In this document: positions 1-7,966 of the stretch, one piece after another
How the letters are laid out: the number at the start of each line of letters is the position of its first letter
Position numbering within the stretch: the first letter of the stretch is position 1
Origin: Streptomyces gobiensis
GTDB lineage: Bacteria; Actinomycetota; Actinomycetes; Streptomycetales; Streptomycetaceae
DNA length: 64,000 nucleotides
NCBI RefSeq assembly: GCF_021216675.1
Contig: NZ_CP086120.1
Location: 4,648,501-4,712,500 of the forward strand
Reading direction: 5' to 3'
Notes under the pieces: model-generated
Seen by the model: the letters and a program-made list of their open reading frames with translations, nothing else
What the model was told of the DNA's origin: nothing
Database searches by the model: none
Made by a program: the position numbers and the translations under genes

Positions 1-390
1 CTCGACCTGCTGGACGACGAGTTGGGCGATGCGATCGAACCGGGCGAACCGCACGCTCTCGTGCGGGTCCAGGTTGACCACGATCACCTTGATCTCTCCA
101 CGGTACCCGGCATCCACCGTTCCCGGGGCATTCACCAGCGCGACGCCACAGCGGGCGGCCAGCCCGGAGCGCGGATGAACAAAGGCCGCGTATCCATCGG
201 GCAGCGCGATGGACACTCCGGTCGGCAGCACTGTCCGCTCGCCGGGAGCGAGTTCGGCGGCCTCGGTGGTGACGAGATCGGCACCCGCGTCGCCCGGGTG
301 CCCATAGCCGGGCAGCGGCACATCGGGGTCCACACGGCGGATGAGCACGTCCACGGGATGACGAGCCGCGGGGGGCGGGGAAGGGGTCAC
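1..390 (-). CDS. dut: dUTP diphosphatase (C-terminus beyond window edge)
   Basis: Hydrolyses dUTP to dUMP and pyrophosphate, keeping uracil out of DNA and feeding dTMP synthesis. The visible 130 codons carry trimeric dUTPase motifs in order: DAGADL (motif 1), PRSGLA (motif 2, uridine/phosphate contact) and GTVDAGYRGEI (motif 3, with the catalytic Asp). The 3' part, including the C-terminal Gly-rich motif 5, lies left of position 1. The GTG start at 390 overlaps the stop of the upstream thioesterase gene by 4 bases (GTGA), so the two are probably translationally coupled. Family assignment is secure from the three motifs. Confidence 0.95.
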   Translation of the reverse strand, partial: MTPSPPPAARHPVDVLIRRVDPDVPLPGYGHPGDAGADLVTTEAAELAPGERTVLPTGVSIALPDGYAAFVHPRSGLAARCGVALVNAPGTVDAGYRGEIKVIVVNLDPHESVRFARFDRIAQLVVQQVE

Positions 391-971
391 GGGTTCACCT
401 CAAAGGCGCGGGCGCGCCTGACCTGGTCCGGGTCCTTCATGGCGGCCTGGATTTCCTCTTCGCGGCCGTTCTCGATGAAGTGCTCCACCTTGACCTCGAT
501 GAAGAGGGCATCGGCACGCACCGCGACCGGGCCGTCATAGCCGCCGATCCGGCCGGTGGCGGTGCAGTAGATCTTCCGCCCGTGCACCGCGGTCACCCGG
601 GCGTCCAGATGCAGCACGGTACCCACGGGGACGGGCAGCAGGAAGTCCGTCTCCAGCCGTCCCGTCACGGCGATGGTGTGCATCAGCCAGTTGAGGGAGC
701 CCAGCGTCTCGTCCAGCGCGGTGGCCAGGACGCCGCCGTGTGCCAGGCCGGGGGCGCCCTGGTGGTCGGGCGTGACGGTGAACTCAGCGGTGACGTTGAC
801 ACCCTCGCCTGCCCGTGCGGCCAGGTGCAGTCCGTGCGGCTGCCAGTCGCCGCAGCCGAAGCACTGGTCGTAGTGAGCACCGAGGGGTTCGCCCGGTGCG
901 GGCGCGTCGGGGTGACGTGCCGGGGGCAGGGCGTCTTCAGGCGGTGTCAGCGAGGTCTTGGGAGCAGTCAC
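387..971 (-). CDS. PaaI-type hotdog-fold thioesterase
   Basis: A 194-codon protein of the PaaI/YbgC acyl-CoA thioesterase superfamily. The N-terminal ~30 residues are Pro/Ala-rich and probably disordered. They are followed by a Cys-containing FGCG segment and the hotdog core with HQGAPGLAHGGVLATALDE, where the HGG and the following Asp/Glu are the usual active-site region. The substrate cannot be told from sequence. The gene ends in a 4-base overlap with dut, so both are likely one transcript. Start codon choice is not certain, because several in-frame starts occur in the first 40 codons. Confidence 0.85.
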   Translation of the reverse strand: MTAPKTSLTPPEDALPPARHPDAPAPGEPLGAHYDQCFGCGDWQPHGLHLAARAGEGVNVTAEFTVTPDHQGAPGLAHGGVLATALDETLGSLNWLMHTIAVTGRLETDFLLPVPVGTVLHLDARVTAVHGRKIYCTATGRIGGYDGPVAVRADALFIEVKVEHFIENGREEEIQAAMKDPDQVRRARAFEVNP

Positions 972-1119
972 GCAACCAGACCCTACCGCCGCACGCTTCG
1001 GTCACAGCGCCCGCCCTTCCCTGCCGCACCGGCGCCCGGGGCCCGGGGATCGCGGGTGCGGTCCGGTGGCCGGGGTTCCGGTGGCCGGGGTGGTGTCCGC
1101 CCGTGCCAAGCTGGGAGGC

Positions 1120-1563
1120 ATGGCGTACGACGAACGACTGACCGCACCCCGCTCCTGGTGGCTGATCGCCGTACTGGCCGGAGTCGCGCTGAGCCTGGTG
1201 CTGCTGCCCGTGGGACCGCTGCCGGCGCTGGGCGGGCTGGTCGCCGGGGCCGCGCTGGCGGCGGCCGCGGTGAGCGCCTATGGCTCGGTGCGGATCCGGG
1301 TCATCGCCGGCTCGCTGGTCGCGGCCAGTGCCCGGATCCCGCTGACGGCGCTGGGTGAGGCGAGGGCACTGGACCCCGAAGAGGCCCGCGCCTGGCGTAC
1401 GCACAAGGCGAATCCACGGGCGTTCATGGTGCTGCGCGGATACATCCCGACGGCGGTGCGGGTCGAGATCACGGACCCGGAGGATCCGACGCCGTATGTC
1501 TATCTCTCGACGCGCTGCCCGGACCGGCTGGTCGCAGCGCTGGAGTCGGCCAGGACGGCCTGA
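1120..1563 (+). CDS. DUF3093 family membrane protein
   Basis: A 147-residue protein with two closely spaced hydrophobic segments (about residues 13-33 and 38-58), then a cytoplasmic domain with an R-x-P-L-x-x-LGE-A segment and a YVYLSTRCPDRLVAAL motif near the C-terminus, as in actinobacterial DUF3093 proteins. Function unknown. The ATG at 1120 was chosen because GGGAGG lies just upstream and the earlier in-frame starts precede low-quality sequence. It is divergent from the thioesterase gene, so the ~150 bp between them should hold promoters for both. Confidence 0.82.
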   Translation: MAYDERLTAPRSWWLIAVLAGVALSLVLLPVGPLPALGGLVAGAALAAAAVSAYGSVRIRVIAGSLVAASARIPLTALGEARALDPEEARAWRTHKANPRAFMVLRGYIPTAVRVEITDPEDPTPYVYLSTRCPDRLVAALESARTA

Positions 1564-1780
1564 GGCACGGTCTGCGGCACGGCCTGCCGTGGAGAGTGCC
1601 GGTCAGGCTGTCGGCGACGGCACCGGGGAACGCCCGCAGTCTGTTCTGATCGTCGTCGGGCTTCCCGGCCTTCGCCTTCGTCCTGCGCACACCGCAGCCG
1701 GGCACGCCGCGGGGGCGAGCGAGGCTACTCGGCCCCGCTCGTCATCACGTGCGTCCTCGACCGCCACGGAGGCTTGCCGG

Positions 1781-2080
1781 TCAAGCCGCGCAGTCGCGGC
1801 AGATCAGCTGTCCGTTCTTCTCCGCGGCCAGCTGGGAGCGGTGATGCACCAGGAAGCAGCTCATGCAGGTGAACTCGTCGGCCTGACGCGGCAGCACCCG
1901 GACGGACAGCTCCTCATTGGAGAGATCCGCCCCGGGCAGCTCAAGTCCCTCGGCCTGCTCGAACTCATCTACGTCGACGCTCGAGGCGGCCTTGTCGTTC
2001 CGCCGTGCCTTGAGCTCTTCGATGCTGTCCTCGTTGGCGTCATCATCGGTCTTGCGTGGAGTGTCGTAATCCGTTGCCAT
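1781..2080 (-). CDS. DUF4193 family zinc-ribbon protein
   Basis: A 99-residue acidic protein of the DUF4193 family found throughout Actinobacteria. The N-terminal half is highly charged (DTPRKTDDDANEDSIEELKAR). The C-terminus carries two CxxC pairs, CMSC and CRDC, suggesting a zinc ribbon. Role unknown; nucleic-acid binding or assembly with RNA polymerase has been guessed for similar small acidic zinc-ribbon proteins, but nothing here proves it. The start at 2080 is preceded by GGGGGAGAG, a strong ribosome-binding site. It lies downstream of cutRS on the same strand with a ~425-bp gap, so it probably has its own promoter. Confidence 0.85.
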   Translation of the reverse strand: MATDYDTPRKTDDDANEDSIEELKARRNDKAASSVDVDEFEQAEGLELPGADLSNEELSVRVLPRQADEFTCMSCFLVHHRSQLAAEKNGQLICRDCAA

Positions 2081-2505
2081 GTCGCTCTCCCCCTCCGGGT
2101 ATCTGTGGTGTCTCAGCGCACGTAACGCATGAGAGGCCGGACTTGTGCCCGACCCGAGGCGGAGATTTTGCCTCACATCAAGGTCTGTTACTCAATCGAC
2201 ACCCAACCGCACCCCTGAAGAGGTGATCGGCCGGGCTGCTGAACGGGCCAGATATGGCCCGAAGGTCGCGCTTCGCGCACGCCACCTCAGGTACTTCCCG
2301 CGATCATGACCTGCGGAAACCTGGATTTTTGGGTGATTTCCACCGAGTCTGCGATCACGGACAGTAAATGGCCAAAGAATTCGTGTGTGCGATCGATCAC
2401 AATTGGCTACGGCGGGCGTCGAACCGCAACAATTCCACCCATAGCGAACCTCCTGGCTTTCGAGGATGCACTATCTCAGACGCCGACGGGAGTCGCATCA
2501 CGGGC
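2081..2505. other. intergenic region between cutS 3' end and DUF4193 5' end
   Basis: About 425 bp with no convincing coding sequence on either strand. It should contain the DUF4193 promoter and the transcriptional end of cutS. The stretch near 2310-2440 is visibly less GC-rich than its surroundings. No tRNA, strong hairpin or operator palindrome was recognised. Confidence 0.5.
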
Positions 2506-3786
2506 TCAGACCGGCAGCGCGACGCGCATCACCAGACCGCCCTCCTCGCGGGGCTCCGCGGTGATGGTCCCACCGTGTGCGCGCGCCACCGACCGCGCGA
2601 TCGACAGCCCGAGACCGACACCCTTGTCGCTGCCGGTGCGCTCGGTGCGCAGTCGGCGGAAGGGCTCGAAAAGATTGTCGATCTCATACGCGGGCACCTG
2701 CGGCCCGGTGTTCTCGACGGTCAGCACCGCCTCCCCGGGCCGCGCGACGGTACTCACCGAGACCCAGCCTCCCTCGCGGAGGTTGTAGCGCACGGCGTTC
2801 TGTACGAGATTGAGGGCGACCCGCTCGAGCAGCACACCATTGCCCTGCACATAGGCGGGCTGCCGCACTCCGCGCAGCTCGACGCCCTTCTCCTCGGCCT
2901 CCGTGCGGCTCTGCTCCACCGCCCGGCCGGCCACCTCGGCGAGATCCACGGGCTTGCGGTCGATGATCTCGTTCTCACTGCGGGCGAGCAGCAGCAGGCC
3001 CTCCACCAGCTGCTCGCTGCGCTCGTTCGTGGCCAGCAGCGTCTTGCCGAGCTGCTGGACGTCGGGCGAGGCGGCCGGATCGGAGAGCTGGACCTCCAGC
3101 AGGGTGCGGTTGATCGCGAGTGGGGTGCGGAGCTCGTGTGAGGCATTGGCGACAAAGCGCTGCTGGGCGGTGAATGCCCTGTCCAGCCGGTCCAGCATCT
3201 CGTCGAAGGTGTCGGACAGCTCCTTGAGCTCGTCGTCCGGCCCGTCCAGCTCGATCCGGCGGTGCAGATCGGAGCCCGCGACCTGACGGGCCGTACGGGT
3301 GATACGGCCCAGCGGAGAGAGCACCCGGCCCGACATCACATAGCCGATGGCGAAGGCGGCGACCGCCAGACCCAGCAGCGCCAGCAGGGAGTGCTTCAGC
3401 AGGGACTCCAGGGCCACCCTGCGCTGATGCTGCAGACAGGCGTCCAGTGCCCGGTTGAGATCATCGCTCGTGCCGATGGTGGGAAGCTGGCAGGTCTCGC
3501 TGCTGACCTGCAGATCCAGACCGGTGATCCGGATTGGCAGCTTGCTGCCCTCCTGCAGCGCCTGCGCGGCGAGCAGATAGATGATCGTCAACAGCAGCAT
3601 CCCGGCGACCAGGAACATCCCGCCGTAGAGCACGGTGAGCCTGATCCGGATGGTGGGCCGCAGCCAGAGATACGAGCGTGGGGGCTCCGGTGGGCCCCAG
3701 GTGGGCTTGGGCGGGGCACTGGGCGGTGGTGGTGGTCCGGTGCCGGTGCCGGTGCCGGACGGGGGCGGGGATGTGGGGGCAGTCAT
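2506..3786 (-). CDS. cutS: CutS-type sensor histidine kinase
   Basis: Membrane histidine kinase of 426 residues. Order: Pro/Gly-rich cytoplasmic N-terminus (1-38), TM1 (~50-72), a short extracytoplasmic sensor loop with exactly two cysteines (Cys99 and Cys117), TM2 (~133-151), HAMP (~152-205), HisKA with NASHELRTP (His217), and an HATPase_c domain with N, G1 (DKGVGLGLSIA) and G2 boxes. Together with the adjacent regulator and gene context it matches CutS of streptomycetes. The paired sensor cysteines suggest redox or disulfide sensing (inference). It starts 7 bp after the cutR stop, so the two are cotranscribed with cutR first. Confidence 0.9.
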   Translation of the reverse strand: MTAPTSPPPSGTGTGTGPPPPPSAPPKPTWGPPEPPRSYLWLRPTIRIRLTVLYGGMFLVAGMLLLTIIYLLAAQALQEGSKLPIRITGLDLQVSSETCQLPTIGTSDDLNRALDACLQHQRRVALESLLKHSLLALLGLAVAAFAIGYVMSGRVLSPLGRITRTARQVAGSDLHRRIELDGPDDELKELSDTFDEMLDRLDRAFTAQQRFVANASHELRTPLAINRTLLEVQLSDPAASPDVQQLGKTLLATNERSEQLVEGLLLLARSENEIIDRKPVDLAEVAGRAVEQSRTEAEEKGVELRGVRQPAYVQGNGVLLERVALNLVQNAVRYNLREGGWVSVSTVARPGEAVLTVENTGPQVPAYEIDNLFEPFRRLRTERTGSDKGVGLGLSIARSVARAHGGTITAEPREEGGLVMRVALPV

Positions 3787-3793
3787 GGCGGAC

Positions 3794-4447
3794 TCAGATC
3801 CGGTAGCCGGAGCCGGGCACGGTGACGATCACTGGAGGCTCGCCCAGCTTGCGGCGCAGCGTCATCACCGTCACCCGTACGACGTTGGTGAAGGGGTCGG
3901 TGTTCTCGTCCCAGGCCTTCTCCAGCAGCTGTTCGGCGGAGACGACGGTGCCTTCACTGCGCAGCAGCACCTCGAGGACGGCGAACTCCTTGGGCGCGAG
4001 CTGGATCTGCTGACCGTTCCGGAAAACCTCGCGGCGGTTGGGGTCGAGCTTGATCCCGGCGCGCTCCAGCACAGGCGGCAGCGCGACCGTGGTACGGCGC
4101 CCCAGGGCACGTACGCGGGCGGTCAGCTCGCTGAAGGCGAAGGGCTTGGGCAGATAGTCGTCCGCGCCGAGCTCCAGCCCTTCGACACGGTCGCTCACAT
4201 CGCCCGAGGCGGTGAGCATCAGTACCCGGGTGGGCAGCTCCAGCTCGATGATCTTGCGGCAGACATCATCGCCGTGAACCAGGGGCAGATCGCGGTCGAG
4301 GACGACCACGTCGTAGTCATTGAGATCGACGCGCTCCAGGGCCGCGGCTCCGTCGTAGACGACATCGACCGCCATGGCCTCCCGGCGCAGCCCGGTGGCC
4401 ACGGCATCAGCGAGCAGTTGCTCGTCCTCGACGACGAGTACGCGCAC
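3794..4447 (-). CDS. cutR: CutR-type OmpR-family response regulator
   Basis: A 217-residue response regulator. Receiver domain at residues 1-115 with the acidic pocket near residues 8-9, phospho-acceptor Asp51 (VVVLDRDLP) and Lys101 (YLPKPF). A C-terminal OmpR/PhoB winged helix ends in VPGSGYRI. The sequence agrees closely with my memory of Streptomyces CutR. The GTG at 4447 was chosen because MRVLVVEDE is the canonical receiver start and AAGGA lies 8 bases upstream; a much longer upstream reading is spurious. It forms an operon with cutS. Confidence 0.93.
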   Translation of the reverse strand: MRVLVVEDEQLLADAVATGLRREAMAVDVVYDGAAALERVDLNDYDVVVLDRDLPLVHGDDVCRKIIELELPTRVLMLTASGDVSDRVEGLELGADDYLPKPFAFSELTARVRALGRRTTVALPPVLERAGIKLDPNRREVFRNGQQIQLAPKEFAVLEVLLRSEGTVVSAEQLLEKAWDENTDPFTNVVRVTVMTLRRKLGEPPVIVTVPGSGYRI

Positions 4448-4727
4448 AGCGCTGTCCTTCCCTCGAATGCTGGTCGATTCGCTCTCCATCGTGCCCCGAA
4501 GTCTCATAAACCGGCTGTAAGGGTTCTGCGGCCCCGAGGATTCACACATTTTTCGTAGTGCTTGAGGTTTCTTTGAGGAATGGCGGGGGGAGGACCCCTG
4601 CACACCCTCGATCACGCCCTGTAGGCGGCATGCCACGACTAGCTGCTGACCACATCGGGGACCACGCCGTGATCGGTCCACCCCCGGCACACCCCCGTGC
4701 CACCGACCTACCACGAGGGGGCGCACC

Positions 4728-4898
4728 ATGGACGCGTTCACCGCAGGCATTCTGCAGCGTATAAAGAGCACCGAGACCGACCTGCACCGCGCTCGTGAAT
4801 CGGGCGACGACTTCCTCGCCGAGGTCGAGCAGGCCGAGCTGGAGGATCTGCGCCGTCTGGCAGCTGAGCACGGTGTGGAGGTCGGCGCCACGCGCTGA
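4728..4898 (+). CDS. conserved-looking small acidic protein, 56 residues
   Basis: A short ORF (MDAFTAGILQRI... to ...EVGATR) predicted to be almost entirely alpha-helical, with many Glu/Asp and heptad-like Leu/Ala spacing, so a small coiled coil is possible. Support: G/C-biased third positions, a GAGGGGG ribosome-binding stretch about 8 bases before the ATG, and a perfect 12-bp stem terminator 16 bases after the stop. It is divergent from cutR, so the ~280 bp between them carries both promoters. Function unknown. Confidence 0.75.
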   Translation: MDAFTAGILQRIKSTETDLHRARESGDDFLAEVEQAELEDLRRLAAEHGVEVGATR

Positions 4899-4914
4899 TT
4901 CCCGACCCACCAAC

Positions 4915-4945
4915 GAGGGCGCCCCCGGACCCAGGGGGCGCCCTC
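4915..4945 (+). terminator. perfect 12-bp stem-loop terminator
   Basis: GAGGGCGCCCCC (4915-4926) pairs perfectly with GGGGGCGCCCTC (4934-4945) around a 7-base loop. There is no U-tract, as is usual for Streptomyces terminators. It sits 16 bases after the stop of the 56-residue ORF and could also stop transcription from the opposite side. Confidence 0.8.
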
Positions 4946-4948
4946 CCG

Positions 4949-5190
4949 CGTTGTGGGCACTCGGGCCGCCCGAGGGGCGGCACGGGTGGGCACAACACCG
5001 GCCCACGCAGCCGCACCGGCCAACCCCCGGGCCCCGGGGCAGAGCCCCGGTTTCCGGGAAGGGGCGGGACAGGGGAAACCCCACCCACAGCACCCCGCCC
5101 CGCCCCGGGGCGAAGCCCCGGCCGCGCGGCGGAGCCGCATGCCGGTACAAGCCGGGAAGGGCCGGACAGGGGCAACGCCCCTGCGGCGGC
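4949..5190 (+). repeat. mosaic GC-rich intergenic repeat, copy 1
   Basis: About 240 bp built of modules that recur elsewhere in this window: GTTGTGGGCACTC (4950), GGGCACAACACCGGCC (~4989), a self-complementary CCCCGGGGC/GAGCCCCGG block followed by TTTCCGGGAAGGGGCGGG (~5034-5070), and CGCGGCGGAGCCGCA (~5122). Further copies lie near 14,734, 19,721, 45,127 and 53,572. It does not look coding and can form several hairpins. The IS481 element inserted just beyond its right edge. Confidence 0.75.
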
Positions 5191-6147
5191 CTAGGTGTAT
5201 TGACCCGCAGGGTTGTTGACGCGGCTGATGGGTGGCTGGCCTGCCAGTGCGGTGTGGCAGCGATGGTAGTTGTAGGTGTGCAGGAAGCCTTCGAGGCTCG
5301 CTGTTCGATCGGCGTTGCTGGTGTAGGGCCGTAGGTAGGCCCACTCGTCGAGCAGGGTGCGGTTGAAGCGTTCGACCTTGCCGTTGGTCTGTGGCCGGTA
5401 GGCGCGGGTGAGCTTGCCGACTGCGCCGAGGTCGGTCAGGGCCTGCTTCCACAGGCTGCTCTTGCGGTAGGACCAGGCGTTGTCGGTAAGGACCCGTTCG
5501 ATGCGGCGGATGCCCATCCCGGCGAAATGGGCGGCGGCTCGCCGGAGGAACTCTGCGCAGGTAGCGGCTTTCTCGTCGGTGTGGACCTCGCTGTAGGCCA
5601 GGCGGGTGTGGTCGTCGACGGCGGAGTGGATGTAGTCGTAGCCGGCGCCGGTCTTGGTCAGTCGGCTGTCTTTACGGCCGTGGATCCGCCAGCCGCCGCC
5701 GTCGGGGATCCGGCCGAGTTTCTTGACGTCCACGTGGATCAGTTCGCCGGGCCGGTCGCGTTCGTAGCGGCGGATGACCTGCCCGGTGGGCCGGTCCAGG
5801 AAGGACAGCCGGTGCAGGCCGTGGCGGGCGAGGACGCGATGCACGGTGGAGGCGGGCAGGCCAAGGATCGGGCCGATGCGGGCCGGGCCGAGCTTGCGGG
5901 TCGTGCGCAGCTCACGCACCCGCGCTTCCATGGCTGGTGCTGTGCGGTGCGGGGTGGTGTGCGGGCGGCTGGAACGGTCATGCAGGCCTGGCTCCCCCTC
6001 GTTCCGCCAGCGGCGCACCCACTTGTGGGCTGTCATGCGGGAGACGCCCATCTCCGCCGCGACATGCGCGACCGGACGGCCCGAACACACACGTTCGACC
6101 AGCAGCCGCCTGCCATGAACAGTCAGTCGGGCATTACGGTGGGACAC
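5191..6147 (-). CDS. IS481-family transposase
   Basis: A 318-residue transposase: two N-terminal helix-turn-helix domains (VAAEMGVSRMTAHKWVRRW and a second HTH around GPARIGPILGLPASTVHRVL), then an rve-type integrase core with DDE residues in HVDVKKLGR, VLTDNAWSYR and NGKVERFN. The GTG at 6147 is favoured; a longer in-frame start at 6189 also exists. The stop codon TAG lies in the CTAG target duplication at 5191-5194, so the element borrows its stop from the target. Length and motifs suggest it is intact. Confidence 0.9.
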   Translation of the reverse strand: MSHRNARLTVHGRRLLVERVCSGRPVAHVAAEMGVSRMTAHKWVRRWRNEGEPGLHDRSSRPHTTPHRTAPAMEARVRELRTTRKLGPARIGPILGLPASTVHRVLARHGLHRLSFLDRPTGQVIRRYERDRPGELIHVDVKKLGRIPDGGGWRIHGRKDSRLTKTGAGYDYIHSAVDDHTRLAYSEVHTDEKAATCAEFLRRAAAHFAGMGIRRIERVLTDNAWSYRKSSLWKQALTDLGAVGKLTRAYRPQTNGKVERFNRTLLDEWAYLRPYTSNADRTASLEGFLHTYNYHRCHTALAGQPPISRVNNPAGQYT

Positions 6148-6248
6148 GAAGACCTCCGTGCGGTGCAGTCCTAGACAGCTCCACCACACCGGAGGTCTTC
6201 GCCATGATCAAGACCCACGAGTGTCAACAACGCTCATGATCAATACAC
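5195..6248 (-). mobile_element. IS481-family insertion sequence, 1054 bp
   Basis: Terminal inverted repeats: the left end reads GTGTATTGAcccgcaggGTTGTTGAC (lower case not conserved) and the right end is its near-perfect reverse complement ending at 6248. CTAG flanks both sides (5191-5194 and 6249-6252), fitting the NCTAGN target known for IS481 itself. It contains a single transposase gene. It lies between the mosaic repeat and the inositol monophosphatase gene, and its right CTAG was later used by the IS5-family element. Confidence 0.88.
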
Positions 6249-6252
6249 CTAG

Positions 6253-7149
6253 GCCGTTTCCTTCGGATCATCTGATCGTTGGTTGATGTGTGTCGTTGAC
6301 TGATGCCCAGTGGGCACGGATCGAGCCGTTGTTGCCGGACCGGACTCCGAAGCGGGGCGGACGGTGGCGTGATCACCGCCAGGTGATCGACGCGATCGCG
6401 TTCAAGTACCGCACCGGGACACCGTGGATGGACCTGCCCGAGCACTTCGGGTCGTGGAAGGGCGCCCACAACCGCCTGCGGAAGTGGGCCGCCGACGGCA
6501 CCTGGGAGAAGGTCTTCACCGCCCTGCTCGCCCAGGCCGACGCCGAAGGCGACCTCGACTGGGTCGTCGCGGTCGACTCCACCATCGTCCGAGCCCACCA
6601 GCACGCCGCCGGGGCCCGTCAAAAGGGGCCCCGGCCGGCGAGCCGGACGACCATGCCCTCGGACGCTCCCGCGGCGGACTGACCACCAAGATCCACCTCG
6701 CCGCGGACAGCCACTGCCGGCCCCTGGCCTTCGTCATCACGCCTGGCCAGGCAGGTGACGCACCCGCATTCCCCGAGGTCATGGCCCGCTTACGGGTGCC
6801 CCGGCCAATCGGCCGGCCCAGGATCACGCCGGACGTGATCCTGGCCGACAAGGCCTACTCATCCCGCGCGATCCGGACCCATCTCCGTCGGCGCGGGATC
6901 CGGGCCGTGATCCCGCAGCCCGCCGACCAGGCCGCCAACCGCAAACGCCGCGGCAGCCGCGGCGGCAGACCACCAGCCTTCGACCGCGACGCCTACAAGC
7001 GGCGCAACACGGTCGAGCGCTGCATCAACAGACTCAAGCAATGGCGCGGCCTGGCCACCCGCTACGACAAGACCGCCACCATCTACCTCGCCGGACTCCA
7101 CCTCGCCGCCATCTTCATCTGGTCAGCGAGATGATCCAAAAGAAACGGC
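6253..7149 (+). mobile_element. IS5-family insertion sequence, 897 bp
   Basis: The left end GCCGTTTCcTTcGGATCATCT and the right end (as reverse complement) GCCGTTTCtTTtGGATCATCT match in 19 of 21 positions. It is flanked by CTAG at 6249-6252 and 7150-7153, the YTAR-type target duplication typical of IS5. It carries a two-frame transposase. It is inserted in the terminal CTAG of the neighbouring IS481 element, so it arrived second. Confidence 0.9.
6290..7134 (+). CDS. IS5-family transposase, two frames joined by -1 frameshift
   Basis: Frame A (6290-6682; GTG start reading MSLTDAQWARIEPLLP) holds the N-terminal DUF4096-like domain and the first catalytic Asp (VVAVDSTIV). Frame B, readable to 7134, holds the rest: DVILADKAYSS (second Asp) and RRNTVERCINRLK (Glu). 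The frames overlap around 6618-6660, where CAAAAGGGGCCCC offers an A4/G4 slippery site next to a GC hairpin. A -1 shift there gives a full DDE transposase of about 280 residues, as is common in this IS group. Whether the shift is programmed or a decay mutation cannot be told from one copy. Confidence 0.85.
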
Positions 7150-7153
7150 CTAG
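7150..7153. repeat. CTAG target duplication (third of three copies)
   Basis: CTAG occurs at 5191-5194, 6249-6252 and 7150-7153, exactly bounding the two insertion sequences. The copy at 7150-7153 also supplies the TAG stop of the inositol monophosphatase gene on the minus strand, so the ancestral target was the CTAG at that stop codon. Confidence 0.85.
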
Positions 7154-7950
7154 CCGCGCCAGGCCCCCAGCTCGTCCAGAAGCGGCTGGAGCTCCTCGAA
7201 GACCCCCGGAGAAGCGGCGATGACCAGCCCAGGACCGGCGGGCTCCCCAGGCCGCCCCCCGGTCACGGCACCCGCCTCCCGCGCGATGAGATCACCCGCG
7301 GCGTAGTCCCAGGGATTCGTGCCGCGCTCGTAGTAGCCGTCCAGCCGACCGCCACCCACATCGCACAGGTCCAGCGCCGCAGACCCGGAGCGGCGGATGT
7401 CACGGACCCGCGGCAGCAGCTGACGGACCAGCTCAGCCTGCGCGGTGCGGAGCCGCAGTGTGTAGTTGAAGCCGGTACCGATCAGGGCCTGGTCGAGAGC
7501 CGGCGCCGGCCGGCAGCGCACCCGTTCCCCGTTACGCCAGGAGCCCTCGCCCAGGACGGCCCAGTACACCTCGGCCCGGGGCGGGCAGTGGACGACGCCG
7601 ACAACCGTCTCGCCGTCCACCTCGGCGGCGATGGAGACCGCCCAGTTCGGCAGCCCGTACAGGTAATTCACCGTGCCGTCGATCGGGTCGACGACCCACC
7701 GCACCCCACTGGTGCCCGCGCTGTCCGCGCCCTCCTCGCCAAGGATCCCGTCATGGGGGCGGCGCTCGGCGAGAAAGCCGGTGATCAGCTTCTCCGCGGC
7801 GATGTCCATCTCGGTGACGACATCGACGGGGCTGGACTTGGTCGCGGCGACCCCGAGATCCGCCGGGCGGCCATCACGCAGCAGCTCACCGGCGCGCTGG
7901 GCGGCCTCCAGCGCTATATCGAGGAGTTCACCTCGGAGCTGGTCGGTCAT
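7150..7950 (-). CDS. inositol monophosphatase family protein
   Basis: A 266-residue Mg-dependent phosphatase of the IMPase/FBPase superfamily, hydrolysing inositol-1-phosphate or a related sugar or nucleotide monophosphate. Visible motifs: GEEG (metal-binding Glu), WVVDPIDGTVNYLYGLP (the DPIDGT signature) and NPWDYAAGDLIAREAGA (C-terminal WD-x-AAG signature). The ATG at 7950 starts MTDQLRGELLDIA. Ferrochelatase lies just upstream on the same strand (16-bp gap), so they are probably cotranscribed. The TAG stop is formed by the insertion target sequence; the reading frame appears complete despite the adjacent IS elements. Confidence 0.92.
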   Translation of the reverse strand: MTDQLRGELLDIALEAAQRAGELLRDGRPADLGVAATKSSPVDVVTEMDIAAEKLITGFLAERRPHDGILGEEGADSAGTSGVRWVVDPIDGTVNYLYGLPNWAVSIAAEVDGETVVGVVHCPPRAEVYWAVLGEGSWRNGERVRCRPAPALDQALIGTGFNYTLRLRTAQAELVRQLLPRVRDIRRSGSAALDLCDVGGGRLDGYYERGTNPWDYAAGDLIAREAGAVTGGRPGEPAGPGLVIAASPGVFEELQPLLDELGAWRG

Positions 7951-7966
7951 GTCTCTCCTCAGGGCC

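Noticed and set aside
3794..5452. 552-codon frame that would extend CutR upstream
   Set aside because: The upstream part is read through a mosaic repeat and the promoter region; the receiver domain start and ribosome-binding site at 4447 are clear.
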